Of a stretch of 64,000 bases of DNA, positions 49,522-61,103 are shown in pieces. The notes under the pieces are model-generated. The model saw only the letters and a program-made list of their open reading frames with translations. It searched no databases and had not been told where the DNA came from. Source of the DNA: Rotaria sp. Silwood1 (lineage: Eukaryota > Rotifera > Eurotatoria > Philodinida > Philodinidae); assembly GCA_905250075.1 (NCBI GenBank), contig CAJNOP010000024.1:1767883-1831882 (forward strand), in the 5' to 3' direction. A program made the position numbers and the translations under genes. Every line of letters starts with the position of its first letter. Within the stretch, counting starts at the first letter, position 1.

Positions 49522-50519
49522 GTAGGTTACTAAGAGAGTAGAATGGAACTATTTTTCAGAAATATTGTTGAACTGAGACATATTGTGGAAAAGTTGACTT
49601 GAAAAAGACGATCGAATATTTGAGCAATGTTTCATGTGCAATATTGTCCTGCACATAAAATGTATTGTAGTTTGCAAGATCATAAGTGATCACAATATCT
49701 TTAATGTTGATCTTTTCATTTTCATTTTTCTGCAAACAGAAAGTGTCAATATTTTTCTACTTGATAGCTTGCATTAGTAGAAACTGTTTTCCGATCGATT
49801 CAATGGATGAAGTTTATCTAATGATATGACAACGCAGGAGTCTGATTTCAGTCGCTTGACTTAAACAATGGAGTCTACGTAGTTGCTATATTAGTTAAAG
49901 ATCGTGGGAACAATCTTTCATCAGGATCTGGTTTCAATCTCAGACGGCTTCTAATTTGGTTTTAAAACTTTAAAAATTCATTAGAAACGCATTGAAATCC
50001 TTCTCCATTGCAAATACCATTTAAACTTAAAAACGTTCTGTAGTAACCGTTTCTCCAATGCATTTTCATCTGTCAAATATCATAGGAAGAGAAGANNNNN
50101 NNNNNNNNNNNNNNNNNNNNNNNNNNNNNNNNNNNNNNNNNNNNNNNNNNNNNNNNNNNNNNNNNNNNNNNNNNNNNNNNNNNNNNNNNNNNNNNCCTGT
50201 TGAAAAAGAAAGATATTTTAACTTGAAACTTTTAGAGATTTTAGAGCCGGAAGTTACTGGTCATTCCTATGATTTTCATCTTGATCGATCAATCTTTTGT
50301 CTTACTTTTATACTTTAACAAATAGACTTTGTTGTAACTTTTAAGAATGAAAGAATGTTTGGTTTTCGCAAGAATATCCGCATGGTTTGATATCTAATTT
50401 ACATATCATTAGATGTAAAATAGGATTCTGAAAAAACTATGTGAATGTCTCAAAGTAAAAGTTGTGGTTATGAAAAATTTAGCATGTCGTCAGTGTCATA
50501 TTATGCATAAACAATGACA
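49522..50519. other. Intron or intergenic sequence with assembly gap
   Basis: 49522-50095 is AT-rich and probably the intron after the last visible NHL exon. 50096-50195 is a run of exactly 100 N, a placeholder of unknown true length. 50196-50519 shows no gene. Confidence 0.6.
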
Positions 50520-51770
50520 GAATATTGTGTATGTTCGACCTCTACTATTCGATTTTTAATCGATGATCTTTTTTTAGCATCAGATGATTTGGCAGTTATC
50601 AGCTCAATACTTTCATAGTAATTCTGAGAAAACAATTGAATAAATTACAATAAATTTACTGCTAGAATACTCACATGATCATCCATATCTACTATAAATT
50701 TATCTGATTTTTTTTCAACACGATCCAAGACAGTTACAAAGTCAGTACTATGATACAATTTGAATTAACGCATTAAGTATGTATTTCATGTACGTAAATT
50801 CCAAGTATGGTAAGGACATGTTTTTTCATACCAAAATGAGACGACACAATGTTGTACGACGAAATGTATGCCCATTCTTTGGATTCATTCAACTGCTACA
50901 ACAAGAAAACTCGGTTAACATTTTTATATAAATGATGTTGCTTAAAATAAGTGGTTAAATAGATTTTTTTTCGTTTCATCATTCTTTCTTCACAAAACGA
51001 TGTATTTGACATGTGTTGGCTATTTATTCATGAGTATCCCATGCACATCTGATCGCAGTAAGACGATGCACCTTCGAATGCGTAAGTAAAGCTAGCACAA
51101 CATTCAACCTTTGCTTGTCAGTGCTCATTGTCGGACTTGTGTTGGATCTCTAATTAATTATCCCGAGTGTAAAATTCTATTCTTCATCGAATGATAACCT
51201 GGCAATGATCGTCAGGGTGTGGATGTGTGGTCTGAGGTTGTTTTGTGGGGTGTAGATGAAGAAAACCACTGTACCCACAACCATCAATCCACACCTACGC
51301 CTACACTATATTCTTCATTTTTTTCTTGAATCGATAACAATCATTTGAATAATAAATGTCATTATATTGTTTGATTGAAACCGTTAATTTACTTATACTA
51401 TCAATTAATGTTGAATCATTAATTCTATGTTTTAAATCAGACGAAACATTGTTAAATTGTTCTTGTATTTGTTCAGGATAATTCATACGAACTGTCGAAA
51501 TAAAATCCAATATCTTTGAAGTCAATTGGTCCGAAGTCAAATAAATGAAAACTAGGTAAGGATCAACAAGATTTTGAACAATGTTAGCTTTCAAAAACCT
51601 TTCCAAGTGAAAATAGTTGCTCTCTATTTTCAAAATAGGTCAAAAATACTCCCGTAGAAAGAGACAGAAAATATTATTGAGAAAATTACTGTAGTCCATT
51701 TCATTCGTGTTAAAGTCAGGATATTGTTTGGTTATTGGATCTTGAAGTAAATCTTGTTGCTGAAATAGAA
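50520..51770 (-). pseudogene. Decayed multi-exon gene, unknown family, split by a telomere-like insert
   Basis: Minus-strand exon-like pieces: 51770-51301 (QQDLLQDPITKQYPDFNTNE ... FLREYF, then TGA at about 51648, then in the same frame PILKIESNYFHLERFLKANI ... ISKLTVSIKQYND), 50905-50830 (LNESKEWAYISSYNIVSSHF), 50750-50673 (TVLDRVEKKSDKFIVDMDDH) and 50625-50530 (NYYESIELITAKSSDAKKRS). The in-frame stop, an unresolved phase between two exons and the repeat at 51214-51306 argue for decay. Helical composition; not recognised. Confidence 0.5.
51214..51306. repeat. Small degenerate telomere-like foldback
   Basis: Plus strand AGGGTGTGGATGTGTGG and GTGGGGTGTAG, then GTACCCACAACC and TCCACACCTACGCCTACAC. 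Same G-arm/C-arm order as the larger blocks; it abuts the end of the broken exon at 51307. Confidence 0.5.
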
Positions 51771-51909
51771 AAAATTGAGTGTAGCGTTGGTTACTAAGTA
51801 TAGCAGTTGGGTATTATATGGATTGATTGAGGTATTTTATGACGATTTCACGATTGGCAGAAGGGTTCGATGAATGCCATTGGCTATTAGGCTTGATTCA
51901 ACGAGATGA

Positions 51910-52435
51910 ATGTATTCATTAAAAAAAGCTTTTGTTTTTTTATCTGCGATTTATATTAACAAATAGATCAATACGTAATATGACTATTAATAAACTGATG
52001 GAATGGAGTTATTTAATAGAATGGATTGAAAATCGATAAACACAATGAATTATATATTTGAAGTTAAATTGAACATCAAAAATTAGTTTCGGAAGAATGT
52101 AGATCGATCCGTGATTTTATTCATAGACATTAATTTAAAGGGGTGTAGATTTGAATAAATCTAGTCAAAAACAGATAAGCATTTTAAATGTAAATTCAAT
52201 TAAAGAGCCATTATCAACACTAAAATGCGTTTATACGTTAATTAGTTAATGGTAGTCAATATTAATTTATATATAATGATCCAAAACCAAAAGAACTAGA
52301 GAAAATAACTGAAGAAGTTACCAATTGAGAATTCGATAGAGAAATGTTTGAAAGGCCTTCTTTTGTTAATCTACCATGTTTAAGATGTATTCCTGATGTA
52401 TTTCATACATACGGGTTCACAAGAGAAATCGAAAG
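51910..52435 (+). pseudogene. Decayed copy of the DUF3605-like gene
   Basis: Aligns over its whole length with 12486-13031 in the same orientation, just upstream of FANCI as the intact copy is upstream of the FANCI relic. Matching blocks include GATTTGAATAAATCTAGTCA, GATCCAAAACCAAAAGAAC and TCTTTTGTTAATC. It has numerous stops and indels (for example the NDFPYYL region is unreadable), so it cannot encode the protein. Confidence 0.85.
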
Positions 52436-52474
52436 ATATTTTCTTCGATATATAGTTTTTATATATCTCTTTAG

Positions 52475-55400
52475 ATGAAAAGAACACAAATTGATAATAA
52501 TGATACAATGTCAAAACGTCTAAAAACGACCAATTCAACCATAAATACTAATGATCATTTTGATAAGGTGATTCAAATGCATATTCGATCAGATTTTTAA
52601 AAGACAAGAATAATAATTCTTTTCATTTAGTTTATTAATAAATTTCGATCATCGATTGATGCAAACAGTGCAGATTCTCGACCATTTGATATTTTCAAAG
52701 AATATTTAAAAGGTAAATATAAAAAAATGATTAGACAAATCAGTTTGAAAATGTTTTAAGCTTGTACATATTTGTAGATTAAAAAATAAAATTTTCTGTA
52801 CTTTTCACAAAACAAATAATTTTCTTCATAAGATTTTTTCAGAGAAAAAGGCTTCCGAAGAAAGAAAATATTTTGTTTTTATTATAGAATGTCTAGACGA
52901 AACTGATGATGCTACAATCCTTCCAACATTTATCAAAAAGACTATTCAAATTGTTGTTACATCATCAGTATCTACTGTTCATCATCTTGTATTTACAAAG
53001 ATTGTTGGTCTTATGATTATTTATGTAAGAAAACAACTAATGTCTTTTCTACTACATTTTTCTTTTGTATTCAGCTCGATAATATATCATCGGAAGCATT
53101 ACTTGATATAACACATGAAATAGTCGAAAAACTAATTGAATCATCCATAAACGCCGATATGTTCGTTATCAATAAAAGAAATTTTGTTCATATACATAAA
53201 TTTTCTTTCTTTTTAGTATGATTGAACTTTTACGAAGTATTTATTTACAATTAGTTAAACGCGATGAAACTCAATTAGGTTCATCATTAGCAGCATCTAT
53301 GTGTCAAACTATTGTTCAAGAATTAGGAAATACAACGTAAAAAAAAAGAATCTGAGATTTCTATAAAATTAATATTTGATATTTAGGTGGACAGAAGACA
53401 ATTATTCTAGTCTTATAGCTGTGATAAAGTAAATACAATTATCCCAAAATGTACTCATCGAAATGAGTAATTTTTATTTTTTGGGCTTTTAGAACACTTC
53501 CATTTGCTGATAATGAAAAACGTACATTCATTGATATAATGTTTGCAATAGATTTTGAATCATCAATTGATCAATTGCCAATATTTGTTCTAAATATTCT
53601 TCAATTATGTATTGATAATCGTTTAGAAAATGAAATAACAAGTTGTAGTACATATATTTTCGATCGTTTAATACAATATTTTATTAATCTTGATTCAAAA
53701 TCAAATGAGTAAATTAATATTCGATATTATTTCATTTCATTTCACTTATATGATTAATTATAGTAATAAACAATATACATCAAATATTCGTCTTTGTATT
53801 GTTCACATTCTAAATACTATTGAATTATCATCTGATCTGGGTATTACATTATTACGAACATTTAAAGTAGAATTAATAATATTTTCATTATTTTTCTTTC
53901 ATTCTTGAATTTCTTTTTTTCTGTTTTTATATAGAAAATTCAAAGTAATGATGTATCAAAGATATTTTCTCCATTTTGTCTGGCATTTATATTTGCCTTG
54001 CCAAAAGATCGAACAATCAAAGGAAAAGTAAATCAAATAAAAGAATAGAACACCATTGATCGAATGATTATTGATGAAAATATATTTTATCGAAGACGAC
54101 TGAAATAGTAACATTTACTATTTTGTTCTTATACAGTCAGTAATACGAACTGTAAAAGAATAAATAGTTGATACTACTATTTTAATAGTTATCAATGAAT
54201 GATCATTCAACTGATGGCTACTCCCATGAATAGAAATATTAATGTGATAATAATTTGTTCTATTATTTAGTTTATAAAACAACTTAAAATGTCATTTGAC
54301 CTTGTTTGTCAAACATTTGAAAAAAATAATGAAGCCTTTTGGCTTATACTATTTACAAAAATAAATTATAATGATTTTTATCGAGATTATTTATTACAAC
54401 TTGCAAAAAAAGAGTGAAATGCAAAATAAAATATTTGCTTTATTTCTTTTTATTTTATTTTAATTTTTCTTTTTAAGTTTATTTGGTGGTGATTTAATTC
54501 TTTCGGGTTTAATTGATTTTTGTTTTCAATTACTTGATGAATATAGTCAATCACAAACGTTAACTAATGAATCATCATTTTCAGTTATTGAATTATTAAA
54601 AACATTGGCTTCAAAATGGCTTTCAGACATTGTTCGAGTATAATTTCTATATGTTTAATTTGTTACTGAAAATATATATAAAGATAATATTTAGTTACAT
54701 AAATCTATTCAAGAAGATATTATACATCGTTTATTTGATCGAATTCTTGAAGCTAAAACAAATGATCGTACTGTGAAACATTTTGTTGGTATATTTTTAA
54801 AATGAAAAACTAAATTTGATATTTTTTTTTTTTGTTAATTTATATATATATATATATTTTAGAACAATTATATGATGTGATGAAAACGAATAGTCATCGA
54901 TTTGTAAAATGGCCCGAACAATTAAAAGATCGACTTGATCAAATTTTATTAATGCGTTATGATTTAGCACATGATGTAATTGATGCATTTAAACCAATTA
55001 TTAAATTAAGTGGTAATACACCGTTTCGTGAAACATATTTTCAATTACTTCGTAAAGCTATGTATCGACCGTAAGTATTTAAATGATTTAAATCATAGTT
55101 TTTTTTTTATTTCATGTTTTAGTCGTCTTGATTGTCGTCGAATGGCTGTTGATGGCTATTTGATTTTATTAAAACATGCGAAATGGTTAATACGACCACC
55201 AGCTGCTCAAGCTAGTCAAATGACAATGTTTTCTTTAGTAGAAGTAAATTTATTAGATTTAGCTGTTGAAGAAAAAAAAAAAGAGATATTTGTTTTTGGC
55301 ATTTTCTGTCTTTGTAGCGTGGTGCAACACAAATGAATACAATTAATTCAACACAACGTTCAACTGAAGGACAATGTATTGAATTATTAATGCAATTAAG

Positions 55401-58400
55401 ACGAAGTCTTACTCAACAATATGATGTTCGATTAACTGTTTATGAAGTATGAGATCAAATGAAAGAATTTTTTATTAGAATTAATTTTATTTCATAGGGT
55501 TTATTACCTGTTCTTCGTAAAAGTCCAATTTTAATGGCACCTATTCTTGATATGCTCATCTCTCAGGTAGGAAAGAAATTTTTTTAAACAAGTGAAATAT
55601 TTTTGATTTAATCTATTCCAACCGAATGTTAACAAATACTCCGATGTTCTAAAGGACCATCCAAATCGTGAGAATTTCTCCACATGAAAGATTATTCAGT
55701 AAATCTGGATAATAAGAAATAGCGATGTTTTCGTTTGGCTACATGTGACAGTAACATGACAGAAACTTCTAAACTCATTTTTTGTCTGCAATTATTAAAG
55801 CAGTGTATCCTGTCATATTTTCAATGCAACATACCTATCGTTAGGAAGAGAATACCTGTCTCACCGTTAGAAAGAATATACATTCTATATCTCAATTAGG
55901 ATGTGAGTGTTTCCACACAACTGTCCTTAGATTTCCATTGACTTTTTTTTCCTGAGAAAATTTAAGTATACTAGAGTTGTAGCCATCATCAAGTTGTGTA
56001 GAAATTGATATTTGATTTTCAATTGACTCATACACTAACTACAGCAAAGCACACTCAACATTTGATTTTATCAAAAATGACTCCAGAAACCTGTATGTAT
56101 TGTTGTTCATGAACGGTCTTTGAAAATTGCAATTTAAATATTGAATAGAGCATAGCAAGTGGTCTGCGTAAAATAACTTTCAGATGCAAATTTGAAAAAA
56201 TGGTATTCTTTGCTAAAATTATACTACTTATAAAATTCATGTAGTCAATTAAAAACTCAAACACATAACACTTAAAAGGAAAACTGATACTATACTTATG
56301 CAAACACCAGGCGGGGAATGGGTGTTGATGAAATAAACAGTGGTACACTCATGTCTACAATCGATTTACTTCATTCACCATTGATGACTATACTAATTGA
56401 AATATAATTCCTCATTCTCAATCCATCAATGAAAATCCAAATACGACATCGATTTACACACTAATTCGAGTGTTGATATTAATTTACACTTCGGTCCGAT
56501 ATGGGACGGCAATCTCAGTGTGAAGAGTAACAGAAATAAAGATATACACCTTCCATCTAATCATACGAGTATTTTGATATCTTTGTTCGCTTATTTGATC
56601 TCATCGATAGTAATTTAAAATTATTTTTATGAGAAATACTAAACTAAAAAGTTTTATCATTTAATATAGATTGCCTTATACTACGAACCAATCGACGATA
56701 AATGTACATTAAATTTATCTTCTTGTTTAATTGAACGTGATGATAAAGTACAAGCTGTTGAACCATTTGTAAGAAAAAGATCTTTGCTTTTTTTTGTTTT
56801 TCAACAAACTATTTAATGCTGATTTTCTTTAGGCACATTTACTTCATTGTTTATGTCTGTGTTTACATCGTGCTGATTGTCTATTAAAAACAAATTCGAG
56901 AATTTTCGATGAAGATCCTGATGTATCAATTTATTTGAAAAAAGCAACCGATATATTTAAACGATTAATTATTTTATTTGATAATGATGAATTTACTGAT
57001 TCAGTTGGTGTAAGTTTAAAAAATAATCTCTTCCATACGTGAAACTGATAGAGTTTTGCTCGATGAATCGGTTAAAATTCTTGACCGAATCCCCACATAG
57101 TTCTAGGAGATTCCAATAGCAACAACTTCTGTTACGTTTCATAAGTGCTAATACTATGGTTTGACTAATCTTGTTCAATAATGATATGATTTGTTTATAA
57201 TTGATAAGTTTGATCTATTTATATTTGAAATAATTCATTAACACAACTAAAAGACATTTCAATTCGTGAAAAAATAATATTGTCGACAGCATGATAAGGT
57301 GAACTAAAACATACAGTTTTTATATTAGGCTTCCTATGTTAAGGTTTCTTAATATCTAAATATTTTTATAGTTACATGATGCTGGTAGCTATCAAAATCT
57401 TGACAATAGAACAGAATCTTTTCCGATATTTTCTAATGAAAACATGAACTGAAAACTACAAGTTATTGAGGTTTTTGTGAGAGTCGATTGATCTGCCTAA
57501 CTTTGGATCTGGGGTAACTAGTGAAAAAAACAAGCTACGTAGGCTAGATTTTGTGTCCTTAGAATAAAAAAAAACCGAACCAGTCTGATTTCAACTATGA
57601 TTTCTGTTTTTAATTTATTTTGAAAAATCAATTTTAGGTTAAAGGTTTACCTGATGATAAAACTAGTCCACAAATGTATACACTTTGTATTGATATATGT
57701 AATGTTCTTATTGAATATAAATTTATGCGAATAAAAGATTCGTAAGTGAAATAAATAAATTTTTCTATTTATTATAAAAACGTTTTTTTTTTCTAGAGAA
57801 TCAACTGCAAGTATTTTAAAATCTATTGATCAAGAATCTCGTCTTTATGATAAAATGTCTAAAGCAAAATTACGTTTACCAACAACAGGAAAACTTATAT
57901 CATTCACATGTTTAAAAAGATTTTTACATTCAATTTTATGGTCAAAAATGTTTAATGCTGATTTAGATACATCAAATCATAATATTGATATTGATTTACT
58001 TATTGATGATATAAATTATCGTACATATGTTATGCGATGCTGTTTATCAAAATTACGTGCTATTACATCACATAGTATTAAATATTATTTTGATGCTGAA
58101 AATATGCGACAAGAAAAATTACAAATGATGTTAATTGATCTTCATACGTAAGTTAAAAGATAATAGAAAAATATTAAACTATAATTTTATAAATTTAATA
58201 GAATTTTATATCAAGCTGTAACAAAAGATATTAATATTATATTGACAGAACAAATTTTACAATTAATCGTAGAAGTATGGAAAATTATTGTAAATAATTT
58301 TCGTGGTGCAGCAACTTTAATGATTGATAGTGCAATGAAAGCATTATCTGGTGATTCTGATGCAATTGATTCAAATATAAGTTATAGTCAAACTGATCCT

Positions 58401-61103
58401 CAAACAGCTCGATTTGCTGAAAGTTTTAAAGTAAAAATTAAAAAAAATTTTTTTGTTTTTCGTATTTTATTTTTTATTTAATAAAATTAGGCTATTTATA
58501 AAAGAATTGAAGGTGAATATAATCGTGTAATAGAAACAGCAGCTGTTGATGGATCAACAGCAAAAGCATCGGGTTGTTTAAAAGCATTAATTTATGTTGC
58601 TGATATTCTTGAATTAGCATTAAAAGATGGAGAACATATTGATCGAAATGAATATCAATCATTTGCTGAATGGGCTAGTTCAACTTGTATGCAAGGAAAA
58701 TACGGTATGATGAACAAAGTTTTTTTACACGATCACTTTATATATCTATTCCTTATCAATCAAAGTAATAGATATCTATTATGAGAGCGTATGAAAAAAT
58801 TTCGAATGTTTATATTCGTAAAGATGAAAATTGTTTACAATCAAAAATAAAAATAAAAGTGAATAGCTATAAAATAGTCGATCTGAGTTCTATTTGTCGT
58901 CACCATTTAATTATTCTAATGAAACTTTTACTCAAATATGTATGTTTTTATATAATGTATTGTGTTGAATAAAAATTCAAAATGTATACACAAATGACTC
59001 ACATGGATAATGGACTAAACTTTTTTGGACACTAAATAATAAAATCTACGATACGTCTCCTATTGGTTCGTTAAATATTCGCCACATTTCATCAGCCATG
59101 TCTTTTAAGAGAGAAGGCTTTTTTCTAATTTATCAAGTACCTATGCTAAACCAAGAAACAAGGTTTTTTTTACATGTCTTAACATTACGAATGCATACCT
59201 CCATGTTATATTCAGATACATAATAATTTATGAAAATAAAATTGCTCATCTATAGGCTCAGTTTAACTTTATATTTTCTGTATAGATAATGTTGAATACA
59301 TATGTGTAAGTCTGTTGTTGAAGAAATGTTAACTTGATTGGAATAAATCTGAAACCTTCTAGAATCTTATGATTTTTATCAAACATTTTACAGCATCTAC
59401 TTAAGGATATAAAAAGTCAAAAGTCAGATATTTAAGAGAAAGAGTCAATAGAAAAGAAAGAAAAGTTGTGCACTTTGCATGGGGATTTGCTACTATGATC
59501 TTATTGATCCGTATACGGTCACGGAGATACATAATTGTAATACTGAGCTATATGAATTATTTAAATATGGTCGAAGATAACTCATTCTATTGTTTGACGA
59601 ATATATAAAGACTTTATTCTCTTCGTTTTGGACATGATTGTGTCATAATCTCTCTTTCATTTTCATGACCTTAAATAAAGTCAATAAAATATATGTATAT
59701 ATAGACTCTTTCAAAATACAAGAAAAAAAAAGCAATGATATTCATTCATTTTCTTAGATTTAGATGCTTTTCTTTTAAAGAAAAGAGCAATATAGCCAGA
59801 AGAAAGAGAAAAATCTTCTAATCTAACGGTGTTCTATCCTCAAAAAATTTTAGTATGGTCTCGCAGTGTAACAACACAATTCATGAATCTTTGATCTACT
59901 TCATTCTAATACATGAAACTTATGATATTATTTTTTATTTTATTTTAGAGGATCATCAATTAAGTAAAGCATTAGTTCGTCTTCTTATTAAACTTTCATC
60001 AAAAATCAGTAATCATGCACCACTTCTTCGTAAAATTGCTATGGATATTCATGGTCAATGTGAAGATGTTTCCGAAGATGTAAACTTCATTTTTTAAAAT
60101 CAAATTCTAAAATCTTTTTTTATTTATTCATAGACTAAATTTGTTCATCAACCATATTTTGCTATAATCAACGAAAAAACTCATATGGTTATATTAAATA
60201 ATATTGTTCTTGTTGATTTAGAAAGAATGATAAATAGTCTTGAATGGATAATTCAAACTCAAATATTATCACATGATCAAATAACACATTTTTGTGGACA
60301 ATTATCATATTCATTAACAACATTTGGACAAATTTTACAATGTCGATTAAAAAATAAAATGACAATTATTAATATAGTTAAATTATTAACTAAATTATAT
60401 ACTATTCTTGATGAATTTACTCGTCAGGTATAAATCAAAGTTATTCTTATTTGTTTTTTTATACTTTATCTTTTATTTTATAGATGATTAAAAATAAAAT
60501 ACCAATTCGTGATGAATTTGAAAAACTTGCATCAATATCTGGTTCACAATTACAACAGCCTTGTTATGGATTTTTAACTTATACAATGGTATTCTATTTG
60601 TATAAGATAGAAAATGAAAGAAATCTTTATTTTGTTCTTGTTTTTAGAGTTTGGAATTAGATGATGAAGAAGATACAGTCAAAAAGAAAAAGAAAAAAAC
60701 AGATAAAAAAGATCCAAAAAAGGCATAAAATTCAATTTATATAATACAATAATAAATTATATTTATATTTCTTTTTCTGTTTTTTTTTTAGAAAAAAAGT
60801 GTACTTAAAGATACATTAGTACCAAAATTAGTCTATGAAATGGAACAATATGAACGATCATTACTTGAATTAGGCAAACAACAAGATGTATGTTAATAGT
60901 TTTTCAGATATTTTTATTTTTGTCTCTTTTGTTTTCTGTTGTAGAAACGTTTATTAGAAACATTTAAAATGTCAGCTGTACGAGATTTTCGATTTAATTT
61001 GGATAGTATATCAGATGAACAAAGAACATTACGAACAAGTCATCAAGAAAATCAAGCTGAAGAAGAAGAAGAAGAGCAAGTTGATGAAGAAGACAATGAA
61101 TAA
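52475..61103 (+). CDS. FANCI: Fanconi anaemia group I protein (FANCI), complete, 1309 aa, 28 exons
   Basis: Partner of FANCD2 in interstrand-crosslink repair; the heterodimer clamps DNA and is monoubiquitinated by the FA core ligase. 28 exons (1-2: 52475-52567, 52631-52712; last 60945-61103) total 3930 nt; human FANCI is 1328 aa. Recognisable blocks: WTEDNYSSLIAVIK near 165, ELLKTLASKWLSDIVRLHKS (about 410-429), FRETYFQLLRKAMYRPRLD and GYLILLKHAKW in the centre, then KIAMDIHGQCEDVSED, LVDLERMINSLEWIIQ, LASISGSQLQQPCYGFL and LVYEMEQYERSLLELG near the C-terminus. It ends with a Lys-rich segment and an acidic tail (EEEEEEQVDEEDNE). The position matching human Lys523 appears to be Arg425. Intron 26 begins with GC instead of GT. 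Introns 16, 18 and 22 are long (about 0.6-1.2 kb). The relic at 13067-15076 is a paralogue. Confidence 0.93.
59340..59730 (+). other. Promoter/terminator-like segment in FANCI intron 22, shared with the relic
   Basis: Paralogous to 13655-14030. Contains a weak heat-shock motif (TTC-GAA at 59357-59364), TATATAAAG at 59602-59610 and AATAAAGTCAATAAAA near 59676. The order suits an old LTR or other promoter-bearing insert present before duplication; no element ends were defined. Confidence 0.35.

Noticed and set aside
53690..53908. 72-codon frame suggesting a frameshift in FANCI exon 7/8
   Set aside because: A 55-bp GT..AG intron (53709-53763) with a pyrimidine tract restores frame exactly and the full 28-exon model sums to whole codons, so no frameshift is needed.
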